A DNA stretch of 64,000 nt, from contig JACRNL010000009.1 of assembly GCA_016234935.1 (NCBI GenBank), positions 1 to 64,000 of the forward strand, read 5' to 3'. This document shows, in pieces, positions 7,550 through 15,642 of this stretch (its first letter is position 1; each line of letters starts with the position of its first letter). Position numbers and translations under genes: made by a program. The notes beneath the pieces are model-generated. The model worked only from the letters and a program-made list of their open reading frames with translations. It made no database searches and was not told where the DNA came from. This DNA comes from Deltaproteobacteria bacterium. GTDB lineage: Bacteria > Desulfobacterota > GWC2-55-46.

Positions 7550-8437
7550 CTACGCGTATGCGTGCAGGCCCGGCAGTACGAAGCTCACGCCCCAATAGAG
7601 GAATATCACGGCCAAAAAACCGGCGATGGACAGATACGCGGCCTTCCTGCCTCTCCACCCCTTTGTAACGCGCGCGTGCAGATAAGCGGCGTAGATGAAC
7701 CATGTTATGAGCGACCAGGTTTCCTTCGGGTCCCAGCTCCAATAAGTGCCCCATGCGTAATTAGCCCAGACCGCGCCGGAGATTATGCCCGTCGTGAGGA
7801 AAGGGAAGCCCCATGCTATCGTCCTGTACCCAAGCTCATCGAGCACCCTGGCCTCTGGAAACGCGTCCATCAGGGCGCTTTTACGCCCGCCCTCTTCAGA
7901 GCGGTTCTTCAGCAGGAACATGATGCTGATACCGAAGGATATCGCAAAGCCCGCGTAGCCGATAAACGTAGTGACGACATGAAAGTCGAGCCAGCCTATC
8001 GCATACTTCTGGGCCCCCCACCTTGAAAGGAGGTCGGTCATCCAATGCCACTTGTTCTGAAGGGCGGGGTTTAAAGGCTCCGCGCTTTTAAACTTGTAAG
8101 GAAGAAGAAAGGCCGACAGCATCGCGAGGACCTCGAACGTCATAACGAACGCGCCCATGACCCTGAATTTATGCTTGTATTCCATGATTAGGTAACCGAC
8201 GTTCACGGCCCATACAAAAAGCATCATGGACTCCCAGAGGTTGGAAAACGGCGCGTGCCCGGCCTCGGTTGCCCTGAAGATGAGGATCATGCCGGTGGAA
8301 AAGGCCGCGATCACGGCCATTGCGGTCGCCGCCTGGCCCAGCCACCTTTTCTTGAATACCCATGAGCCTATGTACAAAAGCGCCGTTATAGCGTAAAAAA
8401 CGAATGAAAACGTGAAAAAAAGCAGAGAAAGTATCAT
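7550..8437 (-). CDS. ccsA: CcsA/ResC heme handling protein of System II cytochrome c synthase
   Basis: 295 residues, about eight membrane helices. The tryptophan-rich WWD motif is visible as 'WGTYWSWDPKETWSLITW' (about residues 224-241), with conserved histidines in the flanking helices. With ResB it forms the heme export and ligation complex that attaches heme to CXXCH in apocytochromes, such as the six-heme protein at 18009. It overlaps resB by the ATGA arrangement (8437-8434), which implies coupled translation. Length is normal. Confidence 0.93.
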   Translation of the reverse strand: MILSLLFFTFSFVFYAITALLYIGSWVFKKRWLGQAATAMAVIAAFSTGMILIFRATEAGHAPFSNLWESMMLFVWAVNVGYLIMEYKHKFRVMGAFVMTFEVLAMLSAFLLPYKFKSAEPLNPALQNKWHWMTDLLSRWGAQKYAIGWLDFHVVTTFIGYAGFAISFGISIMFLLKNRSEEGGRKSALMDAFPEARVLDELGYRTIAWGFPFLTTGIISGAVWANYAWGTYWSWDPKETWSLITWFIYAAYLHARVTKGWRGRKAAYLSIAGFLAVIFLYWGVSFVLPGLHAYA

Positions 8438-9873
8438 TGCCTGTCCCCCGTGCTCCGTTTGTCCGGCCCTGTTTGATTGCCGGAAAGCCTGTCGGCTATA
8501 TTTTTTAGCTCTTCTTCAAGAACGAGATTATTCTTGTTTATCATGCCGCCTATCTTTACTTCGGTCAATGAACCGGTCTCCCTTATGTGCACCCATACCC
8601 TCCTGTGGAAAACGAAAAAGGCCATGATGAAGCCAAGGGCCATCACTACGGAACCGGCCCAGACAATATTGGTGCCGGGGTCTTTATTAAGGGAAATCCC
8701 TGAATACATCACCCCGCGGTAGCCCGTCACCATCAAGTCGTTGTCCTTGTCGGGCAGGGCGGGAACGACGCCCGGATACTTGAGGAACAACCATGGCGTT
8801 GAGACGACCTTTCCTTTCTCGTAGACCTCTATGCCGACGGCAGGATTGTTCGCTTCCGGCGACTGAGAGTAGATAATCTTGTTTTTTTCATCATACGCGA
8901 AGTCCGCGACGTAATCAACGAGCTTTACAGAATACGGCGTCTTGGGAACGATGACCGTCTCTCCCCATTTTACCGTAAATGGGCCTCGGACGGCGTCGCC
9001 GGTCTTCTTTTTGACGAGCGCTATATCCGCGGATTCGACCTTGTTCCATGATGGGCCGTAGCTTGACTGGTAAAAACGCACGCCCTTGTAATAGAGCGGC
9101 TCGTTGACCCATATCTGCTGTTTCAAGACCTCCTTGCCGTTTTCAATGACCGTGAGGTTTGAGTTGTACTGGCGTATCTGGCCTGTGTCGTAATATTCTA
9201 TCCAAAACTTGTCAAGCCTGACCTTGAATGCGTTATACGGCACGTCGGCAACGTCGCCGACGTTGATGGTCGCGTAGTCCTTATATCCAGCGAAACTCCC
9301 GACGATGGCGCCAAGGAGGATAAGAAGCAGGCTGATATGCACGACGTCCGAGCCCAGACGTCCCCATGTCCCGCGCCATGCGTAGATATTGTACGCGCCT
9401 TCGGCGTCGTACTTCTCAATGTTGAACTTCTTCTTTTTAAGCAGCTCCGTTACTCTATCCCTGACTGAAGCCGCATTTTCATTTAACGTAATCGTATGAT
9501 GATGGGCGCACTTGTCAATGACCCTCGGATCGAACCTCGAGGGCTTGTGGGTAAGCAGGGACTTCCACTTGGGAGGGAATCTTTCAAATGTGCAGACTAT
9601 GATATTGACGGTAAGAAGCGCCAGCAGGAACACAAACCAGTTGGCGTGGTACATGTCGTTCACGCCGGTCATCAGTATTATCTTGGTCCACTTCGCCCCG
9701 TATTGCGCGTGATATTTCGCTATCGGCAGGTTTTGTTCGACGACCGTGCCGAATATCGAGACTATCGCAAGCGTAATGAGAACGAACAGCGTGAGCTTTA
9801 ATGAATTGAAGAAATACCATGCCTTGCCTCCGGCCTTCCGGTACCAGGCCCTATTATCCTTTTCCACCGTCAC
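8434..9873 (-). CDS. resB: ResB/Ccs1 cytochrome c synthase subunit
   Basis: 479 residues. Typical Ccs1 arrangement: a membrane helix near residues 20-43 ('FFNSLKLTLFVLITLAIVSIFGT'), a second and third helix (about 75-95 and 175-195), a large extracytoplasmic domain with 'YYKGVRFYQSSYG', and a last helix near residues 415-437. It partners CcsA in heme attachment. The gene leads a tight pair with ccsA (4-base overlap) and lies 28 bases downstream of a TPR gene. Start ATG 9873. Confidence 0.92.
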   Translation of the reverse strand: MTVEKDNRAWYRKAGGKAWYFFNSLKLTLFVLITLAIVSIFGTVVEQNLPIAKYHAQYGAKWTKIILMTGVNDMYHANWFVFLLALLTVNIIVCTFERFPPKWKSLLTHKPSRFDPRVIDKCAHHHTITLNENAASVRDRVTELLKKKKFNIEKYDAEGAYNIYAWRGTWGRLGSDVVHISLLLILLGAIVGSFAGYKDYATINVGDVADVPYNAFKVRLDKFWIEYYDTGQIRQYNSNLTVIENGKEVLKQQIWVNEPLYYKGVRFYQSSYGPSWNKVESADIALVKKKTGDAVRGPFTVKWGETVIVPKTPYSVKLVDYVADFAYDEKNKIIYSQSPEANNPAVGIEVYEKGKVVSTPWLFLKYPGVVPALPDKDNDLMVTGYRGVMYSGISLNKDPGTNIVWAGSVVMALGFIMAFFVFHRRVWVHIRETGSLTEVKIGGMINKNNLVLEEELKNIADRLSGNQTGPDKRSTGDRQ

Positions 9874-9901
9874 CTCGCGTCCTTAATCATCTGTTGTTTG
9901 C

Positions 9902-10477
9902 TCACTTCTTTACCGCTATCTGGCCGAGATAATCGGACGCTGCCTTGCCTATGGGGCTTTCAGAATTAATCGCCTTGGTCTTTTCCCATGCCTTCTTCGC
10001 CGAAGCGATGTCGCCCGTGCCGGCAAGTATGAAACCCTTCGTAAGCCATATCCTCTGATGGTATGGGTTCTTCTTTATGCCTTCGTCAAGGTATTTAAGC
10101 CCCTCCTGTGAATTGCCTAAATAATGCAGCGAAAGGCCGATCTCGGTATAGACGTCCGCGTCATTGGGCCGTATGCCGATGACCTTTTTATAGTAGTTAA
10201 CGGCTTCAGCAAACTGCTTTTGCTCAAAATAGGCGTCCGCCAGCCTGAGGAGCAGGTCAGGGTCATTGGGGTTGCTTTTTATGCCGGCCTTCAGGTCTTC
10301 AATGATATTGGATCTGTTCGTTACGCCGACTGACGGCGAAGTTCCGGCGGCGTTTGAATATACAGGCGCGTCCCCGGATCTGACGCCTCCGGACCTTGTG
10401 CCGATAAGGTAACCCAAAACTACCGCCACGGCAAACACCGCCGCGATGACGCCGATAACAACCTTTTTATTTTGCAA
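9902..10477 (-). CDS. Membrane-anchored TPR protein of the cytochrome c maturation cluster
   Basis: 191 residues. An N-terminal anchor (about residues 5-26) is followed by a low-complexity linker and about three tetratricopeptide repeats (for example 'PDLLLRLADAYFEQKQFAEAVNYYKKVIGIRPNDADVYTEIG', split here for its helices at about 73-115). The layout is like the C-terminal part of CcmI/NrfG, which hold apocytochrome c. The start is TTG at 10477, preceded by GGAGG at a good distance. The protein is likely an extracytoplasmic scaffold, but the client is unknown. Confidence 0.8.
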   Translation of the reverse strand: MQNKKVVIGVIAAVFAVAVVLGYLIGTRSGGVRSGDAPVYSNAAGTSPSVGVTNRSNIIEDLKAGIKSNPNDPDLLLRLADAYFEQKQFAEAVNYYKKVIGIRPNDADVYTEIGLSLHYLGNSQEGLKYLDEGIKKNPYHQRIWLTKGFILAGTGDIASAKKAWEKTKAINSESPIGKAASDYLGQIAVKK

Positions 10478-10489
10478 AGCCGTCCTCCG

Positions 10490-10909
10490 TTAGTGCCGCG
10501 TCATTCGTGAATAATGCTCGTCCACCGCTTTTCTTATCGTAAGGACGTCTTTGCCTTGCTTGTGAAGTTCATATGCCATGAACGCCTCGTCCATGCATGC
10601 GTCGCAATTCTTGGCGTGCTCATCGACGTAGCATGTCAGGAGGCTCTTGTGCCCGAAGTGTTTTTTGCACTCGCAGTAGCAGTGCATGCTGTCCAATATC
10701 TGCGGTATCTCCCCGGCTATCCTGTACGCGTCGGCAACCGCGCCGGTGAACTGCGCAGGGTCGAGCGTCTGGCGGGTCTCGCCGCCCCTGAGGTCGGCGG
10801 GGTTCGTCACCTCTTTTGTGCAGGAACTCAGCGTCATAACGGCGCCGGCCATAAACGCCGTTAGCAGACACAGAAAAATATAATGTTTTTTTTCAGTCAG
10901 AAATCGCAT
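10490..10909 (-). CDS. PCYCGC-type cysteine-rich lipoprotein
   Basis: 139 residues. A lipobox LSSC (C30) follows a hydrophobic signal segment. The mature part has the cysteine pattern H-C77-Y-C79-E-C81, then C93, C102 and C105 with 'HFGHKSLLTC', which fits the PCYCGC-motif lipoprotein family of unknown function (PCYC changed to HCYC here). It is the first gene of the cytochrome c maturation group and 12 bases ahead of the TPR gene, so a role in metal, heme or thiol handling outside the inner membrane is likely, but unproven. Confidence 0.8.
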   Translation of the reverse strand: MRFLTEKKHYIFLCLLTAFMAGAVMTLSSCTKEVTNPADLRGGETRQTLDPAQFTGAVADAYRIAGEIPQILDSMHCYCECKKHFGHKSLLTCYVDEHAKNCDACMDEAFMAYELHKQGKDVLTIRKAVDEHYSRMTRH

Positions 10910-11080
10910 CTCTTGTCACGCCTCTTGGAGCCTGAATCCCTATCTTAAAATGTAACAGAACAGCATTAAAAGACTATTAAGATTAAATTAGGAATTCAAC
11001 ATCCGGAAAGCGCAAAAAAAAGCCGCGCATGAAGTCAGCGCGGCAAACGGGGTATTGGAATATTTAAAATTCATGTCATC
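10910..11080. other. Intergenic region between the cytochrome c maturation cluster and rnf
   Basis: AT-rich. Holds the terminator of the rnf operon (11014-11044). A promoter for the gene group starting at 10909 is expected here but I see no strong -35/-10 pair. Confidence 0.4.
11014..11044 (-). terminator. Intrinsic terminator of the rnf operon
   Basis: Arms GCCGCGC (11044-11038 and 11028-11022 read on the minus strand) enclose a nine-base loop and are followed on the minus strand by eight T residues (11021-11014). It lies about 170 bases after the rnfB stop. Confidence 0.88.
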
Positions 11081-11107
11081 CCCCGCTTAAAACATGCGAG
11101 GGCAGGC
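11081..11107. repeat. Copy of the CCCGC...GCGAGGGCAGGC repeat
   Basis: CCCCGCTTAAAACATGCGAG followed by GGCAGGC. Other copies, whole or partial, are at about 24100-24120, 25040-25065, 34281-34306 (inside recG), 37700-37730 (inside carB), 43989-44015, 44745-44768, 48425-48500, 54055-54083 (inside lptA), 55207-55248 and 59658-59682. Confidence 0.7.
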
Positions 11108-11217
11108 GGAAGTGACAAATGAGGACGAAACGTCTCTATCCCCGATACAAGCGCTCGGGGAGGAATATGGAGAGTTTTTAAATATCTGCCGGCAGGCTTC
11201 ACACGCGAAGCCGCGCG

Positions 11218-12087
11218 TTAAACGGCCTTCCTGCCGGCCCTTTGCGGCTCGGCGGCCTCGAACCGGCTCTTTGTCATCTGATCTTCGATGCCGGAAAAGA
11301 TGCACTTTGTCGGACATCTCTTCGTGGATTCGTCGCTTTGGGGGGCAAGGGCGTAGTTGACCGTCGCAAGGTTGTCTTTAAGCGCGATGCCGCCTAGCAC
11401 TGAACAATCCTTTACGCAAAGGCCGCAGGCGATGCAGGCTACGTCGCAGACCTTCCTTGAGGCCGCGCCTTTGTCCTTATTCCTGCAATAAACGAAGAGC
11501 CTGTGCTCTTCCGGGTGCATTTCTATTATATCTCTGGGACATGCCCTCGCGCACGCGCCGCAACCGACGCACTTGTCGTAGAACACTACCGGCAGACTAT
11601 TTGCGTTCATGGCCATGGCGTCGAATTTGCAGGCGTCAACGCACTCGCCGTAGCCGAGGCAGCCGTATGTGCAGCTCTTGTCCCCGCCGGTGAGGTTTGC
11701 CGCCGTGCAGGTCCTGTCGCCGGTGTATTGCGCTCTTTTCCCTGCCTCTTTGCCGCCGCCCTTGCAAAGCACAACCGCGAGCATGCGTTTATGATCCTTT
11801 GCCTCGACCCCCATCAGCGCGGCGAGCTTTTTAGCGACGTCGTTGCCTCCGGCGACGCAGGTGTTGGCCGGGGCATTTCCATTCGCGATAGCCTCGGCGA
11901 GCATACGGCATCCCGGGTAGCCGCACCCGCCGCAGTTCGTGTTCGGCAATATCCCAAGCACCGCCTCGATGCGCGGGTCTTCGGTAACTTTGAACTTCTT
12001 GTCGGCAAAGGCGAGAAAGACCGCCAGCACCGCGCCTAACCCGCCCATGCTCACGGCGGAAACTATGATCAAGCCTGTAATTGTCAT
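11218..12087 (-). CDS. rnfB: RnfB, iron-sulfur subunit of the Rnf complex
   Basis: 289 residues. One N-terminal membrane helix (about 5-27), then the RnfB-type cluster motif 'NCGGCGYPGC' (C52, C55, C60) with a further cysteine (about C77), and a ferredoxin part with 'CTYGCLGYGECVDAC', 'CVGCGACARACP' and 'CIACGLCVKDC', which adds up to several 4Fe-4S clusters. RnfB is thought to accept electrons from ferredoxin. Last gene of rnfCDGEAB; ATG 12087 with GAGAGG upstream, 16 bases after rnfA. The C-terminal tail (about 265-289) is basic and has one more pair of cysteines earlier at 'CPTKC'. Confidence 0.95.
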   Translation of the reverse strand: MTITGLIIVSAVSMGGLGAVLAVFLAFADKKFKVTEDPRIEAVLGILPNTNCGGCGYPGCRMLAEAIANGNAPANTCVAGGNDVAKKLAALMGVEAKDHKRMLAVVLCKGGGKEAGKRAQYTGDRTCTAANLTGGDKSCTYGCLGYGECVDACKFDAMAMNANSLPVVFYDKCVGCGACARACPRDIIEMHPEEHRLFVYCRNKDKGAASRKVCDVACIACGLCVKDCSVLGGIALKDNLATVNYALAPQSDESTKRCPTKCIFSGIEDQMTKSRFEAAEPQRAGRKAV

Positions 12088-12103
12088 TTTGATTATCCTC
12101 TCG

Positions 12104-12682
12104 TCAACCCCTCATCAACCCGGCAAAACCCATAAACGCCAGCGCCATCATCCCCGCGATTATAAGCGTGACCGATATGCCCTGAAAAGGCTTCGGGATA
12201 TCGGCGAACTCAAGCTCTTCCCTTATGCCCGACATCATGACTATCGCCAGGGTAAAGCCTGCGCCCGTGGCAAAACCGAAGATTATGCTCTCGACGAAGT
12301 TGTATTCGCGCAGAACCATGAAAAGCGCAAGACCGAGGACGGCGCAGTTTGTGGTGATAAGCGGCAGATATATGCCGAGCGCCCTGTAAAGGGCCGGGCT
12401 CGACTTCCTGATATACATCTCAACGAGCTGAACGAGGGCGGCTATGGCTATGATGAAGGCGACATACTCAAGAAACGGGACATTGAACCTGACGAGGATA
12501 TATGTATATATCGGCCACGTCACCGCCGCCGTAAGGGTCATGACGAAGGTCGTGGCAAGCCCCATGTTAAGTGCGTTTTCGATCTTGTTGGACACGCCTA
12601 CGAACGGACAGATGCCGAGAAAATACGTAAGCACGAAGTTGTTTATCAGCGCCGCTGATATGAAGATCATTATAAGCTTCAT
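12104..12682 (-). CDS. rnfA: RnfA, membrane subunit of the Rnf complex
   Basis: 192 residues, six membrane helices. The RnfA/RnfE-type half motif 'FVLTYFLGICPFVGVS' (about 16-31) carries the membrane cysteine that, with RnfE, binds a 2Fe-2S cluster, and a second cysteine lies in 'LITTNCAVLG' (about 109-118). Good GGAG site before ATG 12682. A mobile-looking repeat of about 150 bases separates it from rnfE. Confidence 0.95.
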   Translation of the reverse strand: MKLIMIFISAALINNFVLTYFLGICPFVGVSNKIENALNMGLATTFVMTLTAAVTWPIYTYILVRFNVPFLEYVAFIIAIAALVQLVEMYIRKSSPALYRALGIYLPLITTNCAVLGLALFMVLREYNFVESIIFGFATGAGFTLAIVMMSGIREELEFADIPKPFQGISVTLIIAGMMALAFMGFAGLMRG

Positions 12683-12697
12683 CTAATTCTCCATTAA

Positions 12698-12850
12698 CAG
12701 GCTGCTGAAAAAGTCCCATCTACCGCGTTGTCTTCGTCGCTCGTCGCTGCGGCGTAGGACACACTACGCCTCGTTTCTCGCGCCTCGACGCCTTGTAGCT
12801 GGGCCTTTTTGAGCAGCCTGTACGAGTATACAGTTTTTCAGCGCCCTGCC
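12698..12850. repeat. MITE-like repeat between rnfE and rnfA
   Basis: Terminal inverted repeats CAGGCTGCTGAAAAAG (12698-12713) and TTTTTGAGCAGCCTG (about 12806-12820), then a tail with AGTTTTTCAGCGCCCTG. The same element, with an extra internal palindrome, is at 31174-31362. No coding capacity. Confidence 0.8.
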
Positions 12851-12863
12851 GCATTTTCGCGCG

Positions 12864-13493
12864 CTACATCGAAGACGAACCGGCGGCCTTTCTATGCGAA
12901 ATCCAGTTCACAAGGGCGATGAACGAGCCGAACACCACAAACGCCCCGGCCGGAAGTATCATCACTATCCATGGCTCGAACCAGTCGCCAAGCACCCTGA
13001 AGTTCAATAACGTCCCAAAGCCAAGAAGCTCTCTCACGAAGCCCATTGACGCAAGGCTCATCGTAAAGCCCAAACCTATCCCAAGCGCGTCCATCAAAGA
13101 CGGAACAACGGCGTTTTTCTGCGCGAACGCCTCGGCCCTGCCAAGGATGATACAGTTGACGACTATAAGCGGCACATACGGCCCGAGCGCCTTTGAAATG
13201 GGCGGAAACATGGCCGCTAAAAACATGTCGGCAAGCGTCACGAAGAGCGCTATGATGACGACATATAAGGCTATCCTCACCTGCACGGCGACATATTTTC
13301 TCAAGGCCGATATCGCCACGTTTGAACAGATAAGGACAAACAGAGTGGCAAGGCCCATTGCTATGCCGTTTTTTATGGAGTTGGTGACGGCAAGCGTGGG
13401 GCATGTGCCGAGGACAAGCCTGAAAGGCGGTATGTCCTGCCACAGCCCTTTTTTAAACTCGTACCACAAAGAATTTGCCGAATCTTCCGCCAT
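12864..13493 (-). CDS. rnfE: RnfE, membrane subunit of the Rnf complex
   Basis: 209 residues, six membrane helices. The cysteine half motifs 'LGTCPTLAVTNSIKNG' (about 28-43) and 'LIVVNCIILGRAEAFA' (about 108-123) are intact. Together with RnfA it forms the membrane core through which electrons cross to the outer face. ATG 13493 is preceded by AAGGAGATG. The C-terminus ends 'WISHRKAAGSSSM'. Confidence 0.95.
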   Translation of the reverse strand: MAEDSANSLWYEFKKGLWQDIPPFRLVLGTCPTLAVTNSIKNGIAMGLATLFVLICSNVAISALRKYVAVQVRIALYVVIIALFVTLADMFLAAMFPPISKALGPYVPLIVVNCIILGRAEAFAQKNAVVPSLMDALGIGLGFTMSLASMGFVRELLGFGTLLNFRVLGDWFEPWIVMILPAGAFVVFGSFIALVNWISHRKAAGSSSM

Positions 13494-13537
13494 GCGTCAT
13501 CTCCTTGTGCAAATAGAGAACGTTTCCAAAATATCCG

Positions 13538-14185
13538 TTAATGCTTCTTCTGCGCGGCAGCCTCAGTTGACGTCATGGTTCTGTGTCCGTCTTCCTTCGA
13601 GGCCGCGCCTAAAATCTCTTCCTTAGGAAACTCTTTTAAAACCTTCGCCAGATAGTTATTTATATTCTTCACGACCGCGTCGGATGATATCGTCGCGCCT
13701 GTTATGGCCTGTATCTGATTCGGCCTGTCCGGCTTTTTGTTCTTCACATACTCAACGCGCGGGGTGAACTCAAGGCCCTTGAACTGGTCTTCGAACTTCG
13801 GCTCGCTTATCCTGTTGCCGAGTCCGGGGGTCTCGACCTGCTCCAAAACCTTTATCCCCTTCAGCCGCAGATAATCAAGGTTCAGCCCGACCATGATTGA
13901 GATGTTTCCCTGAAAACCGCCGCCGTCGGCCTTGAAGGCAATGCCCACGGGCTTTCCGTCCACGCCGAGGCCCTCGTAAACGACGAGCTTTTGTTTATCA
14001 ACGGTCTTCTCGATTATCTTGTAGTCCTTTGCCTCTGGCAGGACAACGAAGATAGACTCTTTTAATTCCCGTTCCCTGTTGGCCTGTATGAGCGGGTCGG
14101 CATAGTGGTATGCGCCGGCCAGCAATACGCCGGAGACAGACCCTACAACGGTTAGATTTAAAAACATTTTAGTGAAATCTTTCAA
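13538..14185 (-). CDS. rnfG: RnfG, covalent-FMN subunit of the Rnf complex
   Basis: 215 residues from the TTG at 14185, chosen because a GAGAGG site sits nine bases upstream; a TTG at 14194 overlaps that site, and an ATG at 14167 is a third possibility. A single N-terminal membrane helix is followed by an extracytoplasmic FMN-binding domain with the flavinylation motif in 'QAITGATISSDAVV', FMN being linked to the threonine of GAT. 'NRISEPKFEDQFKG' is also typical of the family. Confidence 0.93.
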   Translation of the reverse strand: MKDFTKMFLNLTVVGSVSGVLLAGAYHYADPLIQANRERELKESIFVVLPEAKDYKIIEKTVDKQKLVVYEGLGVDGKPVGIAFKADGGGFQGNISIMVGLNLDYLRLKGIKVLEQVETPGLGNRISEPKFEDQFKGLEFTPRVEYVKNKKPDRPNQIQAITGATISSDAVVKNINNYLAKVLKEFPKEEILGAASKEDGHRTMTSTEAAAQKKH

Positions 14186-14302
14186 AACCGGCAACCTCTC
14201 TTACCTTTTTTTGCCTGCCTTTTTTGAAAGAAAGGCAGGCGCAAAAAAATTTAATATTTCCTTGGTGCGCGGGGCTGAAGCCCTGCCATGGATGTCCTGC
14301 CT

Positions 14303-15289
14303 TTATTCCTTCACGCCCTCGCCGAACACCTTCGGCCTCGTGTGCTTGTTGATGAGCGGCACGAAGGCGTTCATGAAGAGTATCGAATACATGACCCCTT
14401 CGGGCAGTCCGCCGAAGAGCCTGATGATAATGGCAAGGACGCCGCCGCCTATGGCGAATATCCACTGTCCGAGAGGCGTAGTGGGCGAAGTTACCATGTC
14501 GGTGACCATGAACCACGCCCCGAGCATCGCGCCTCCGGCGCAAAGGTGAAACAGGGGGCTTGCGAACCTTAACGGGTCATAGAGCCAGAATATGCCTGAG
14601 ACAACGGCCATCGAGCCGAGGTACCCAAGCGGCAGCTTCCAGTTAACGTAGCCCTTCCAGCGCAGATAAAGCCCGCCGATAAGTATGGCAATGACGGACG
14701 TCTCTCCCAGAGAGCCGGCGACGTTGCCGAAAAAAAGGTCCGAAAGAAGCGTTGCCTTTGCCTCGAACTTCCACAGGGCCAGCGGCGTGGCGGCGGAGAC
14801 CGCGTCAACGGCCTTTTGCACTGTCCGGGGGCTGACCCAAGTTGTTATCAAAACCGGATAGGTCGCCTGCATGAACGCCCTTCCGAGAAGGGCGGGGTTG
14901 AATATGTTAAAGCCCAATCCGCCGAAGAGCTGTTTGCCGACGGCTATCGCGAAGAACGAGCCTAAAAACACGCCGAAGAGCGGAAAGCCCGCGGGCAGCA
15001 TAAGGCCGATGAGCATGCCGGTGATTATGGCGCTTCCGTCGTGGATCGTTACCGGTTTATTCCGTATCTTCTGTACCGCGTACTCCGTAACCAAACAGCT
15101 GACCACGGCGACCACGATAATGAGCAGCGCCCTCAGGCCGAAGTAATAAACGCTTGCCGCGACCACCGGAAAAAGCGCCATTACCACCGTGTGCATGATG
15201 CCCGGAACGCTGTCAACGGAGCGCATATGCGGAGACGAAGCGACTACGAGCCTTGCTCCCTGCTTGATTTCAGCCGTTTTTTCTTCCAT
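14303..15289 (-). CDS. rnfD: RnfD, membrane flavoprotein subunit of the Rnf complex
   Basis: 328 residues with about nine or ten membrane helices. The FMN attachment region is visible as 'DMVTSPTTPLGQ' (about residues 273-284), and 'NPALLGRAFMQATYP' (about 128-142) is conserved in RnfD/NqrB. ATG 15289. A repeat-filled gap of about 350 bases separates it from rnfC. Confidence 0.95.
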   Translation of the reverse strand: MEEKTAEIKQGARLVVASSPHMRSVDSVPGIMHTVVMALFPVVAASVYYFGLRALLIIVVAVVSCLVTEYAVQKIRNKPVTIHDGSAIITGMLIGLMLPAGFPLFGVFLGSFFAIAVGKQLFGGLGFNIFNPALLGRAFMQATYPVLITTWVSPRTVQKAVDAVSAATPLALWKFEAKATLLSDLFFGNVAGSLGETSVIAILIGGLYLRWKGYVNWKLPLGYLGSMAVVSGIFWLYDPLRFASPLFHLCAGGAMLGAWFMVTDMVTSPTTPLGQWIFAIGGGVLAIIIRLFGGLPEGVMYSILFMNAFVPLINKHTRPKVFGEGVKE

Positions 15290-15642
15290 GTCCCGTTATT
15301 CCTGTTGAGACGTTTTATCTAAGAGACGTTTTATCTAAGAGAGGTTAATCCACCCTGCCCTTGTATGTTAGACTGTGCCATATTACGTAAATTTTTAAAT
15401 CCTTTTTTCTCCTCTCCCCTCGCGGGAGAGGGTAGGGTGAGGGGGCTCAACCCCTTCAAGGGGCTTTTTTCACCCCCGCCCTGCCCTCCCCCATCAAGGG
15501 GGAGGAGATAAGGAAGTGGTCATCGACCTGCCCTTAAAGGAGAGGAATAATAAAGATACGAAAATTCTTCCAACCACAGGAGGCGGGTGCGCAGAAGTAT
15601 CCTACCCTGCCTTTTTGAGCCCTGCCTGCGCACAATTCCATC
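15290..15642. repeat. Gap between rnfC and rnfD: compound 97-bp repeat
   Basis: No gene. A full copy of the compound repeat lies at 15411-15506 in the same orientation as the copies at 1200, 24208 and 39519. A short direct repeat GAGACGTTTTATCTAA is at about 15307-15340. Because rnfC and rnfD should be one transcript, the repeat would be transcribed and could fold into strong hairpins. Confidence 0.75.
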